A stretch of 52,409 nt of DNA from an uncultured Muribaculaceae bacterium (GTDB lineage Bacteria > Bacteroidota > Bacteroidia > Bacteroidales > Muribaculaceae), in the NCBI GenBank assembly GCA_910585285.1, contig CAJUDL010000027.1:1-52409 (forward strand), in the 5' to 3' direction. The notes beneath the pieces were generated by a model, which saw only the letters and a list, made by a program, of their open reading frames with translations, ran no database searches and was not told where the DNA came from. Positions within the stretch are counted from its first letter, which is position 1, and every line of letters begins with the position of its first letter. The position numbers were made by a program, and so were the translations under genes. Below, piece by piece: positions 15,868 through 24,362 of this stretch.

Positions 15868-16998
15868 ATGAAATTTAAAATTGACGCCACAGCTCCAGAA
15901 ACCGCAGCACGTGCCGGTGAGATTACCACCGATCACGGCGTGATTCCCACCCCCATATTTATGCCGGTAGGAACAGTCGGCAGTGTAAAGGGAGTGCACA
16001 TGCGCGAGCTTCGCGATGATATAGATGCCAAGATTATTCTTGGCAATACATACCACCTTTACCTCCGTCCCGGTCTTGATGTGATCCGTGGAGCAGGAGG
16101 ACTTCACAAATTCAACTCCTGGGACCGCCCTATCCTCACGGATTCCGGCGGCTTCCAGGTGTTTTCGTTATCCTCAAACCGTAAGCTCAAGGAAGAAGGG
16201 GCTTATTTCCGCAGTCATATCGACGGCAGCAAGCATCTTTTCACTCCTGAAGGTGTGGTCGACATTCAACGCACAATCGGTTCAGACATTATGATGGCTC
16301 TCGATGAATGCGCACCGGGAACATCCGATTATGCTTATGCTCGCAAATCTCTTGATCTCACTCACCGCTGGCTGCAACGTGGCTGGAAACGCTACCAAGA
16401 AACAGAGGGATTATATGGATATTCGCAAGCATATTTTCCCATAGTTCAGGGGTGTGTTTATCCTGATCTCAGACGTGAATCTGCAAGATTCATATCGGAT
16501 CTTGGTGCTGACGGCAATGCCATCGGAGGGCTCGCAGTCGGAGAACCCACAGAAAAAATGTATGAGATGATCGAGGTTGTCAATGAAATTCTACCTCAAG
16601 ACAAACCGAGATATCTCATGGGTGTCGGAACTCCTGCAAATATACTTGAAGCCATCGACAGAGGGGTTGACATGATGGATTGTGTGATGCCAACCCGTAA
16701 TGGCAGAAACGGCATGCTCTTCACTTCAAACGGAATAATGAACATGCGCAATCGCAAATGGGCTGACGATTATTCCGAACTTGATCCGGATGGCACAGCA
16801 TGGGTTGATCATGAGTATTCCAAAGCATATGTGCGTCATCTTTTCGTAAGTCAGGAATTGCTTGCCATGCAGATAGCTTCAATACACAATCTCGCTTTCT
16901 ATCTGCAGCTCGTAAGAGAAGCGCGCAAACATATTCTCGACGGTGACTTTGCAAGCTGGAAAAAAGATATGGTAGAGCGTGTCACAAGAAGATTATGA
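15868..16998 (+). CDS. tgt: tRNA-guanine transglycosylase
   Basis: A 376-aa TGT, which swaps guanine-34 in GUN anticodons for preQ1 on the way to queuosine. Seen are T-P-I-F-M-P-V-G-T, L-T-D-S-G-G-F-Q-V-F-S-L with the base-binding Asp, the nucleophile Asp in the region G-V-D-M-M-D-C-V-M-P-T-R, and G-G-L-A-V-G-E-P. The usual C-terminal zinc site C-x-C-x-x-C is absent: the stretch after the last G-T-A-W-V-D-H-E-Y-S reads K-A-Y-V-R-H-L-F and lacks those cysteines, as is common in Bacteroidota. It overlaps the next gene by four bases. Confidence 0.93.
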   Translation: MKFKIDATAPETAARAGEITTDHGVIPTPIFMPVGTVGSVKGVHMRELRDDIDAKIILGNTYHLYLRPGLDVIRGAGGLHKFNSWDRPILTDSGGFQVFSLSSNRKLKEEGAYFRSHIDGSKHLFTPEGVVDIQRTIGSDIMMALDECAPGTSDYAYARKSLDLTHRWLQRGWKRYQETEGLYGYSQAYFPIVQGCVYPDLRRESARFISDLGADGNAIGGLAVGEPTEKMYEMIEVVNEILPQDKPRYLMGVGTPANILEAIDRGVDMMDCVMPTRNGRNGMLFTSNGIMNMRNRKWADDYSELDPDGTAWVDHEYSKAYVRHLFVSQELLAMQIASIHNLAFYLQLVREARKHILDGDFASWKKDMVERVTRRL

Positions 16999-18125
16999 AA
17001 AAATTCAAGCCGGGAAATATTTTGTCAAATATAACTTCAGTGTTCAAACTGAAGGTGCTTGACATATTCATACTCAAAAAATTCCTTGGCACATACTTTG
17101 TGGCTACAATTTTGATTCTGGCGGTGATTTCCATGTTCGATATCACCGAAAAGCTTGATGCATTCCTTACTGCGCCACTCAAAGAAACACTCTTTGATTA
17201 TTTCTCATCTTTCCTCCCCTATTTTGCGAACATGCTCTCCCCTCTGTTCGTATTTATTTCTGTGATATTCTTCACAACCAAACTTGCGGGCAACTCTGAG
17301 ATAATAGCAATTCTGTCGAGTGGTGTAAGCTTCAACCGCCTGTTGCGCCCATACATGATTGGTGCTACAGTGATTGCCGCCATGACATTCGTATTGAGTA
17401 ACTACATCATACCCCCGGGCAATGTCAAAAGAATCGCATATACAAATAAATATGTGAGAAATAAGAGTGTGCAGACCGGTATTGACATTCAGCTGATGGC
17501 AAGACCGGGCGAGGTGGTTTACATCGGCAGATTCGAAAACAGCACAAAAACCGGTTATCGTTTTTCTTTTGATAAATTCAACGGAAAGGAACTCGTGTCG
17601 AGAATGACAGCTCAAACAGTTACCTATGACACGACACGCACCTACCATTGGACAGTTAGAGACTATATGATCAGGGATTTCGATGGCATGAAAGAAACTA
17701 TACGCTCAGGCAGCCTCAAGGACACCATCATACCTATCGAACCGCGTGATTTCTTAATATCTGCCAACGATTGGGAAACCTTGACCACACCTCAGCTCAC
17801 TGAATATGTAAACAAGCAGAAGATGCGCGGAGTCGCCAATATAAAGGCATTCGAAATCGAACGTGAAAAGAGATATGCCTCCACAGCTGCGGCATTTATC
17901 CTTACTTTGATTGGCATGTCACTGTCATCAAAGAAATCCAAGGGTGGAATGGGATTGAATATCGGTATCGGCCTTGCCTTGAGTTTCAGCTACATCCTCT
18001 TCTCAGCGGTTACAAGTTCTTTTGCGGTTTCAGGACTAACTTCCCCCTTCATCGCAATGCAGATTCCAAATGTGATATATCTCGCCATCGGTATCTATCT
18101 ATATCGCCGCGCTGCAAAATTCTAA
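16995..18125 (+). CDS. LptF/LptG family permease
   Basis: A 376-aa inner-membrane permease of the LptF/LptG family, which with LptB2 extracts lipopolysaccharide from the inner membrane. There are about three transmembrane segments in the first 130 residues (starting F-L-G-T-Y-F-V-A-T-I-L-I), a periplasmic beta-jellyroll region (about 150-280), and about three segments at the C-terminus (A-A-A-F-I-L-T-L-I-G-M-S-L onwards). The ATG overlaps the tgt stop (ATGA), so the two are translationally linked; the pairing tgt-lptG is common in Bacteroidota. Which of LptF or LptG it is was not decided. Confidence 0.88.
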   Translation: MKKFKPGNILSNITSVFKLKVLDIFILKKFLGTYFVATILILAVISMFDITEKLDAFLTAPLKETLFDYFSSFLPYFANMLSPLFVFISVIFFTTKLAGNSEIIAILSSGVSFNRLLRPYMIGATVIAAMTFVLSNYIIPPGNVKRIAYTNKYVRNKSVQTGIDIQLMARPGEVVYIGRFENSTKTGYRFSFDKFNGKELVSRMTAQTVTYDTTRTYHWTVRDYMIRDFDGMKETIRSGSLKDTIIPIEPRDFLISANDWETLTTPQLTEYVNKQKMRGVANIKAFEIEREKRYASTAAAFILTLIGMSLSSKKSKGGMGLNIGIGLALSFSYILFSAVTSSFAVSGLTSPFIAMQIPNVIYLAIGIYLYRRAAKF

Positions 18126-18161
18126 GAAAGTGTTAAATTCAAACACACTCTAAACTGCCTC

Positions 18162-18554
18162 CTATTTAAGAAGCTCTTTATATCCTATTTGGAAAAATTC
18201 ACACACAAAATCAAGAGGGCGCAGAATATCGTTGTCGCAAATCACAATGTCAATGTCGATTGGTACTTTTCCTTGAAGTCGACTGGAAGTGTCTCTGCCA
18301 TTCTTGACTTCATATAATTTGGTAAGTCGAAGGAAAGCATCAAAATCAGCATTTACAAAGCCAGATCCTACGGCATTCATATACGGAGCACCCTGTCCAT
18401 GAATTTCCGGGGTTTCATATATAGAAGAAAAGCAGCAATCGGTAGCAAGAGATCTAAACCATTCCAAAGCACTGACGATATTTGCAATGCGGTCACCGCA
18501 ATTAGAACCGAAACTCAATACTACCTTAACAAGAGATTCTCCGGCATGCATCAT
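18162..18554 (-). CDS. folK: Dihydropterin pyrophosphokinase (HPPK)
   Basis: A 130-aa 6-hydroxymethyl-7,8-dihydropterin pyrophosphokinase, which activates the pterin for folate synthesis. Motifs are L-S-F-G-S-N-C-G-D-R at the N-terminus, S-S-I-Y-E-T, P-Y-M-N-A-V, and the metal site P-I-D-I-D-I-V-I-C-D. It is shorter than the usual 150-160 aa and the arginine that normally precedes the I-D-I-D motif (PR-x-I-D-x-D) is replaced (G-K-V-P-I-D-I-D). The frame is open upstream to 18629, but ATG 18554 overlaps the preceding stop by four bases (ATGA), which fixes the start. Confidence 0.85.
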   Translation of the reverse strand: MMHAGESLVKVVLSFGSNCGDRIANIVSALEWFRSLATDCCFSSIYETPEIHGQGAPYMNAVGSGFVNADFDAFLRLTKLYEVKNGRDTSSRLQGKVPIDIDIVICDNDILRPLDFVCEFFQIGYKELLK

Positions 18555-19786
18555 TTCCTTTTTAAAGTTATTTGAGTAAGTTCTGGGTAAGCAATGCCAA
18601 ACCTTGCGGGAATACCCACTTCTCCACATCCTATATTCACATATAGACGCGTAGTATCACCATTCTCATTCTCTCTTTCATACAAACCCTTCCATTGCGG
18701 ATATCTCCATTTCGAAGGGCTCCATTCATATCCGAATATATCAAACGCCATCTGCATGGCATGAGTATGGCCTGACAATGTAAGATCAACATTGGTAATT
18801 TTCGAAACCTCACGATTCCAATGTTCAGGATTGTGCGACAGCAGAATCTTGAATCTTTCGTCATTCAGGTTATATACTGAATCACGACACAATGGATAGG
18901 CATCCGTGAGCCTGCCATACTGATGGAAAGGCGGCTCCCCCCAATTCTCAATACCAATCAATACGATCGAATCTCCATTATGCGTTATATATTTTCTATC
19001 ATTGTTCATAAGATTCCAACCAATCTGTTTCTGCCACATTGCCATCAAAGCATTATTGGAATCTCTTTCCGAAGCAAACTGCCATTCCATGTAGTCGCCA
19101 TAATCATGGTTACCCAACACGGAATACACACCATCTCGCGCATGAAGACGACTTAATATACGTAAAAACGGTTCCATTTCCGAAGTCTCCCTATTCACAA
19201 TATCACCAGTGAATACAATTAATTCAGGCTTCATTGAGTTAATTCTGTCAACAAGCCTGCTCACAAAAGCCGTATCATTTCCCCATGTGCCCACATGAGC
19301 ATCGCTGAACTGCACGATTCTATAGCCATCGAAAGCCGAAGGAACTTTATCGGAAACAATATTGACATTCTCGACAACTATCTCGTTCCTGGTGAACAGA
19401 GTGCCCCACCACATAAATATGAAAACAATCAGCGAAACCGGAGCTCCTATATAGATGCCGTAATTAATCTTTCTCCCCTTCCTGATGCTCTTAAACAACC
19501 GTCCTATGCCGGAACAGATGCAATAAATTAATTTCGGCACATATACCGATGCGTAAACATACAGCATCCACATCAAAGGTATTATCGACCGGCTTTCCGA
19601 GTCACCATGCCAGCATGCAATTGCTATTACCAAACCAAGAAAGAGAATGGATATCGCTACATGAACGCAAATACATAGTTTTTTCCTGCGCCTGCAATAT
19701 GAGACTATATCCCAGAGGATATAGGAATCCAAAAGCAAAGTGAAGATAAAAATAAATATCATTAATATTGCCGGAATGTTTCTCAT
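18551..19786 (-). CDS. Membrane-anchored calcineurin-like metallophosphoesterase
   Basis: A 411-aa protein with about four hydrophobic segments in the first 135 residues, then a metallophosphoesterase domain. The metal-binding motifs appear in order: F-S-D-A-H-V-G, F-T-G-D-I-V-N, G-N-H-D-Y-G, L-S-H-N-P-E-H and S-G-H-T-H-A. This is the arrangement of YkuE/YaeI-type enzymes, several of which act on lipids such as UDP-diacylglucosamine or other phosphodiesters; the substrate here is not known. It overlaps folK by four bases and follows the acyltransferase gene. Confidence 0.88.
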   Translation of the reverse strand: MRNIPAILMIFIFIFTLLLDSYILWDIVSYCRRRKKLCICVHVAISILFLGLVIAIACWHGDSESRSIIPLMWMLYVYASVYVPKLIYCICSGIGRLFKSIRKGRKINYGIYIGAPVSLIVFIFMWWGTLFTRNEIVVENVNIVSDKVPSAFDGYRIVQFSDAHVGTWGNDTAFVSRLVDRINSMKPELIVFTGDIVNRETSEMEPFLRILSRLHARDGVYSVLGNHDYGDYMEWQFASERDSNNALMAMWQKQIGWNLMNNDRKYITHNGDSIVLIGIENWGEPPFHQYGRLTDAYPLCRDSVYNLNDERFKILLSHNPEHWNREVSKITNVDLTLSGHTHAMQMAFDIFGYEWSPSKWRYPQWKGLYERENENGDTTRLYVNIGCGEVGIPARFGIAYPELTQITLKRK

Positions 19787-19815
19787 TGCGGTTTCGATGA
19801 TTTGATTCTGATTAT

Positions 19816-20991
19816 CTATTCAAGACCTCCAAGCAAAGTCTTAAGTTTGTTTTTAAGAGGATTGGCATACATATAGAGCATCATCTCCATCATGTAATCA
19901 CGTTCTTCTTCCTTTAGATCATCAATTTCAACTTTGGCAAGTTGACGATTGAAATAATCTATCGCCTCTTGCTTTTGCTGATCGGTATAATTTCTTGAAA
20001 ATCTATTGGTATGGTGAAGCATATCGTATGCCACATAATTTATGGTAAAAATCTCATAACTTCTATGGATTGCCTGGTCAATAAGACAGCCGACATATTT
20101 AGCTGCGGTATTATTATCCTTGAAATCACCAATCTGATCAAGTTTTGTATTGATTCTCGGAGTGAGCTGAAAATGCACCTTCCCTTTGAATTGCAGCAAT
20201 CCTGTCTCCATACTGAAAAGATCATCACGCTGAGATTTCTTGAAGTTGGGGTCGCGGCGACGCATCAGGAATTCCCTTGCCTTTAAATAATCATTAGGGT
20301 CGAATTCATATGATATCGACACAGGCATTAGGTTTATCTCCTTCAAGCTTTCCATAAAAGTGCCTTCGCCTCCCAAAGCAAGCATCTTCACAAGCGACTC
20401 CTGCGTATGGTCTGAACTATCTTTAGCCCTGCCCTCTCTCTGGGCAATCCAGATTGATTCACGTTTCTCAAGAATTGTATGATGAATATATGCCGATAAT
20501 TTCTTGGCGGCCTCCAACCCTTCGCGCAGACCAGTGTTGCGTTTCACAATGAAACTCTTATTGAGTCTCACAAGATCAGTTATCCAGTCGAATATCAACA
20601 GATTATTACCGATTGCCACTTCCGATGTTGAAATTCCTTTACGCAGGAATGCAAGATTAAGGAACGACGCATCAAGCACAATATCACGGTGATTGGTGAT
20701 ATATGTATAGTTTATTCCCGGATTATGGTATTTAAGACCACCTAAGGTTATGCCTGAAGTGGTTGTCTTCGCAAGCATTTCCAGGAAAGGGAACATTATC
20801 TGCGTCTGGAAATCATATTTATTATCGATTTTCAGCAATTCATTTATAAGAACAGGCACATCATCCTTCGGCATGGTGTAATTTACAGCATGCAGGAATC
20901 CTGGTTCTTTTACAAGCTGCTCCATCTTCTCATGAAACACGGAATCGTCATAAGGAGCGATATCACTGAAATCAAATTCTTGAGCACTCAT
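19816..20991 (-). CDS. Glycerol acyltransferase-like (PlsC/PlsB superfamily) protein
   Basis: A 391-aa enzyme likely to acylate a phospholipid precursor. The acyltransferase motifs are N-H-R-D-I-V-L-D (the H-x4-D catalytic dyad) and A-Q-R-E-G-R-A-K-D (the E-G-x-R/S phosphate-binding motif). No transmembrane segment is obvious. The C-terminal 100 residues are helical and charged. This long form is conserved in Bacteroidales. A minus-strand TAACTTTG box at 21053-21060 with a TTG 22 bases further upstream is a plausible promoter. Confidence 0.8.
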   Translation of the reverse strand: MSAQEFDFSDIAPYDDSVFHEKMEQLVKEPGFLHAVNYTMPKDDVPVLINELLKIDNKYDFQTQIMFPFLEMLAKTTTSGITLGGLKYHNPGINYTYITNHRDIVLDASFLNLAFLRKGISTSEVAIGNNLLIFDWITDLVRLNKSFIVKRNTGLREGLEAAKKLSAYIHHTILEKRESIWIAQREGRAKDSSDHTQESLVKMLALGGEGTFMESLKEINLMPVSISYEFDPNDYLKAREFLMRRRDPNFKKSQRDDLFSMETGLLQFKGKVHFQLTPRINTKLDQIGDFKDNNTAAKYVGCLIDQAIHRSYEIFTINYVAYDMLHHTNRFSRNYTDQQKQEAIDYFNRQLAKVEIDDLKEEERDYMMEMMLYMYANPLKNKLKTLLGGLE

Positions 20992-21154
20992 AATATTGTA
21001 AGCAATTTAGTCAAAATGCCCCCTTTTGCACAACGCAAATTGAGGAATTTACAAAGTTAACAAATTATTTGGCTATAATCCCAATTATCATCATCATTTT
21101 TACGTAAGCAACTAAAAAAATGCACATAAATCGCATTTATTTTTAGACGCTTTT

Positions 21155-22195
21155 CTATTCAGCGTTTCTATAGACACGCCATTTATCAAATAGAGCTTCC
21201 ATATCGGCTGGAATCGGACATTCGAAATTCATCTCTTCACCTGTAACCGGATGCCGGAAGCCCAAAGTGCGTGCATGGAGAGCCTGTCGGGGACACACTG
21301 CAAAACAATTTTCAACAAATTGCCGATATTTTGCAAATGTAGTTCCCTTTAAAATTTTGTCCCCGCCATATCGCGCATCATTAAAAAGAGGATGCCCCTG
21401 ACTGAGCATATGCACACGTATCTGATGTGTTCTTCCGGTTTCAAGCACGCATTTCACTATACTGACATACCCGAAACTTTCGATAACCTCATAATGTGTA
21501 ACCGCATGCTTTCCCTGTTCCGGGTCAGTCAGTACCGCCATCTGAAGTTTATTCTTAGGATTTCGTCCGATATTACCGGTTATAGTACCTTTCTTCTCTG
21601 CAAAATCACCCCAAACCATCGCAACATATTCCCGACGTGTGGTCTTGTTAAAGAACTGAAGCCCAAGATCCGTCTTTGCATCCGGAGTCTTTGCCACAAC
21701 CAGTAGGCCAGACGTGTCTTTATCTATTCTGTGAACAAGTCCCAGACGCGGATCATTCACATCATAATCCGGAGTGTCTTTGAAATGCCAGGCAAGAGCA
21801 TTTACGAGCGTGCCGCTGTAATTACCATGTCCGGGATGAACCACAAGACCCGCCGGCTTATTTACAACCAAGAGATAAGGATCCTCATATACGATGTCGA
21901 GAGGAATATCTTCCGCTATTATTTCAAAATCATAGCGAGGACGATCCATCACCACACTGATAACATCGTTCGGCTTCACCTTATAACTTGACTTCACAGG
22001 CTTGCCGTTGGCAAGGACACAATTAGCATCGGCTGCCTGTTGCACCCTGTTGCGCGATGTTTTTTCGATTCTGTCTGTAAGGAATTTATCAACACGGATC
22101 ATTTGCTGCCCCTTGTCAGCAACGAAACGGAAATGTTCATAATACTCCGTCCCCTCTTCATCTATATAAAACGAACCTTCCTCCTCTGCCATCAT
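21155..22195 (-). CDS. RluD/RluA-family 23S rRNA pseudouridine synthase
   Basis: A 346-aa pseudouridine synthase. An N-terminal S4 RNA-binding domain (R-V-D-K-F-L-T-D-R to about residue 90) is followed by the catalytic domain with V-N-K-P-A-G-L-V-V-H, H-R-I-D-K-D-T-S-G-L-L-V (catalytic Asp) and E-T-G-R-T-H-Q-I-R-V-H. By architecture it is closest to RluD, which modifies helix 69 of 23S rRNA. It overlaps the upstream PASTA gene by four bases, an order seen in many Bacteroidales. Confidence 0.93.
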   Translation of the reverse strand: MMAEEEGSFYIDEEGTEYYEHFRFVADKGQQMIRVDKFLTDRIEKTSRNRVQQAADANCVLANGKPVKSSYKVKPNDVISVVMDRPRYDFEIIAEDIPLDIVYEDPYLLVVNKPAGLVVHPGHGNYSGTLVNALAWHFKDTPDYDVNDPRLGLVHRIDKDTSGLLVVAKTPDAKTDLGLQFFNKTTRREYVAMVWGDFAEKKGTITGNIGRNPKNKLQMAVLTDPEQGKHAVTHYEVIESFGYVSIVKCVLETGRTHQIRVHMLSQGHPLFNDARYGGDKILKGTTFAKYRQFVENCFAVCPRQALHARTLGFRHPVTGEEMNFECPIPADMEALFDKWRVYRNAE

Positions 22196-22938
22196 TCAAG
22201 ATATGAAGTGTTAGTTTCCTCCTCAGATGAAGAGGTCTCTGATTCTGTCGGCTGTTCTGATTCTTCTGTCTGGTATACTTCCGGTGTTTCCTGATAATAT
22301 CTCATCAGCTCAACGTTCTGAAGGGAATCCTTCACAGCGCCAAGCCTCCCGTCAGAAACTTCAAGCACGATGGTTGATGTAACGGGGATTTTCTGCATCT
22401 TACGCACCGGTTTTCCATTGGCTGTGACTTTAACGACACGGTCGGTGGTGCCAAGCACCTTTACAACCCTCACATTTTTGAAGCCAAGCTCATCCAATTT
22501 TGCCATGGCAGAACGGAAAGACTCACCTTTCATGGCAAGCTCATTGGGGCGATTGTTATCATCAAGCACGACCTCCCGCGGATGAACGGCATTTATATAC
22601 AGGAATATCTTGCGTCCCGGCTTCACTATTGAATTAGCTTTAGGAAACTGCTCAATTACCCTTCCAGGTTTGATATCATCGCGATAAAGGGAATCTCGAA
22701 TATCAACTTTGAAACCATGATCATGCAATATATTCACAGCTTCCGTATAAGTTTTTCCCTCCACGCCCGGAAGCTGATCACTTCTGCCATGTTTTGTGAA
22801 CAATGCAATCGCCACATACACCGCGTATATCCCCAATATTGCAATAATGCAGATTATACCTATGTTCGCGAGCACAGGATGCCGGGAGATAAAGCTGCTC
22901 CCCCAGTCATATGGCATATTATTTTTATTCTTTTTCAA
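22192..22938 (-). CDS. PASTA-domain membrane protein
   Basis: A 248-aa protein with a short cytoplasmic N-terminus, one transmembrane helix (about residues 21-48, I-G-I-I-C-I-I-A-I-L-G-I-Y-A-V-Y-V) and two or three PASTA repeats in the periplasm (L-P-G-V-E-G-K-T-Y-T-E-A; E-R-F-P-like Q-F-P-K-A-N; L-A-M-K-G-E-S-F-R-S-A). PASTA domains bind peptidoglycan or mediate protein contacts. There is no kinase domain. The tail is rich in Glu, Ser and Thr. It is probably the first gene of a unit with the pseudouridine synthase; a minus-strand TAACTTTG box lies at 22961-22968. Confidence 0.88.
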   Translation of the reverse strand: MKKNKNNMPYDWGSSFISRHPVLANIGIICIIAILGIYAVYVAIALFTKHGRSDQLPGVEGKTYTEAVNILHDHGFKVDIRDSLYRDDIKPGRVIEQFPKANSIVKPGRKIFLYINAVHPREVVLDDNNRPNELAMKGESFRSAMAKLDELGFKNVRVVKVLGTTDRVVKVTANGKPVRKMQKIPVTSTIVLEVSDGRLGAVKDSLQNVELMRYYQETPEVYQTEESEQPTESETSSSEEETNTSYLE

Positions 22939-23052
22939 ACCTTTTGATGTTTTTGGTCTTCAAAGTTAATAGAAATATATGAAAAAATAAAGTTTCAATA
23001 CGATTCCATTTAAAAAATTATCCACATTCTCGGAAATATCAGATTTTTTTAC

Positions 23053-23060
23053 TAATTTTG
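23053..23060 (+). promoter_or_regulatory. -7 promoter element upstream of bamD
   Basis: TAATTTTG fits TAnnTTTG and lies 24 bases before the bamD start. No clear -33 element is present at the expected distance. Confidence 0.45.
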
Positions 23061-23084
23061 CGATTCAAAGCGAATAATTGAAAA

Positions 23085-23885
23085 ATGCGTAAATTAATAT
23101 ATATTTTGCCCCTTCTTCTTCTCTTTACCTCCTGTGGGGAATACACCAAAGTTTTGAAGAGCCGCGATGTAGATTATAAATTCGACTACGCAAAAAGGGC
23201 ATACGATCAGAGAAAGTTTCTTCAGGCATCCACTATCCTGAATGATATAGTCACCCCGCTACGTGGCGGTCCCAAAGGTGAGGAGGCGTTGTTTCTTCTC
23301 GCCATGTCTTATTATGAGAATAAGGACTATCCCAACTCTGCGGTATATTTCAAAACATATTACAACCGCTATCCCAAGGGCAAATATGCTGAGCTTGCGC
23401 GTTTTTACAGCGGTTACGGATATTATCTCGACTCACCTGATCCGCAGCTTGATCAGACCAATACAATCAAGGCGATTGAAGAGCTTCAGGGATTTCTTGA
23501 TTATTTTCCCAAAAGCGATCGCGTCACCGTTGCGCAGAACGCCATATTCGAGATGCAAGACAAACTGACGCTTAAGGAATTACAGAATGCGCAGTTGTAT
23601 TACAATCTCGGCAACTATATGGGTAACAACTATGAATCGGCGATTATAGTTTCGCAAAACGCATTGAAAGATTATCCCTATTCAAAATATAAAGAGGATT
23701 TCGAACTTTTGATTCTGAAATCCAAATTTCAGGAAGCCAAACAGAGTGTCAACGAACGCCAGGCTGACCGATATAGAGATGTTGTTGACGAATATTATTC
23801 ATTCATAAACAACTATCCCGATTCAAAACACAAAAAAGAGGCTGAGACAATTTTCAAGATTGCAAGCAAACATGCAAACCTCTGA
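23085..23885 (+). CDS. bamD: Outer-membrane assembly lipoprotein BamD
   Basis: A 266-aa lipoprotein with a signal sequence M-R-K-L-I-Y-I-L-P-L-L-L-L-F and lipobox F-T-S-C (Cys17). The mature part is made of TPR-like helices (motifs A-L-F-L-L-A-M-S-Y-Y, P-N-S-A-V-Y-F-K, Y-P-K-G-K-Y-A-E, Y-P-D-S-K-H-K-K). BamD is the essential non-barrel partner of BamA in inserting outer-membrane proteins. It is followed 48 bases later by rpoZ, a pairing typical of Bacteroidota. Confidence 0.93.
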   Translation: MRKLIYILPLLLLFTSCGEYTKVLKSRDVDYKFDYAKRAYDQRKFLQASTILNDIVTPLRGGPKGEEALFLLAMSYYENKDYPNSAVYFKTYYNRYPKGKYAELARFYSGYGYYLDSPDPQLDQTNTIKAIEELQGFLDYFPKSDRVTVAQNAIFEMQDKLTLKELQNAQLYYNLGNYMGNNYESAIIVSQNALKDYPYSKYKEDFELLILKSKFQEAKQSVNERQADRYRDVVDEYYSFINNYPDSKHKKEAETIFKIASKHANL

Positions 23886-23933
23886 ATGTGTTATCTTAAT
23901 TAGTAATTTTGGAAATAAATCATAATAGAACTT

Positions 23934-24269
23934 ATGGATTATAAGAAAACCAACGCCCCGCTCAACACGGTGACACGAGATATGATCGCCATGGCGGAGC
24001 AGACTGGAAATGTTTACGAAACAGTTTGCGTAATCGGCAAACGCGCCAATCAGATTTCAGTTGAACTCAAGAAAGAACTTGAGCGTAAGCTTCAGGAGTT
24101 TGCATCCACCGATAATCTTGAGGAAGTTTCTGAAAACCGCGAGCAGATAGAGATCTCAAGATTTTATGAGAAACTCCCGAAACCTACCCTTATAGCAACT
24201 CAGGAATATGTGGAGCACAAACTCTATTTTTCTAATCCCTTGAAAGAAAAAGATCATCTTGACGATTAA
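23934..24269 (+). CDS. rpoZ: RNA polymerase omega subunit (Bacteroidota type)
   Basis: A 111-aa small protein. The core T-G-N-V-Y-E-T-V-C-V-I-G-K-R-A-N-Q-I-S corresponds to the conserved helix of omega that clamps the beta-prime C-terminus. The C-terminal extension with Y-E-K-L-P-K-P and E-Y is the Bacteroidota form. Its place after bamD supports the call. A strong terminator follows at 24313-24347. Confidence 0.88.
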   Translation: MDYKKTNAPLNTVTRDMIAMAEQTGNVYETVCVIGKRANQISVELKKELERKLQEFASTDNLEEVSENREQIEISRFYEKLPKPTLIATQEYVEHKLYFSNPLKEKDHLDD

Positions 24270-24312
24270 TTAAGAAGAGGTGACGCCGTATACATGGCGT
24301 AACAATCATATC

Positions 24313-24347
24313 AAAAATATGTCAGGTGGTCGCCTGACATATTTTTT
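24313..24347 (+). terminator. Intrinsic terminator after rpoZ
   Basis: AAAAATATGTCAGG and CCTGACATATTTTT form a 14-bp stem around a six-base loop, followed by TTTAAT. It separates the bamD-rpoZ unit from the next gene. Confidence 0.85.
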
Positions 24348-24362
24348 AATATATTATCAAAC

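Noticed and set aside
18555..18629. 25-residue N-terminal extension of FolK
   Set aside because: It overlaps the metallophosphoesterase gene; the ATGA overlap at 18551-18554 gives the natural start and the HPPK fold begins at V-L-S-F-G-S-N.
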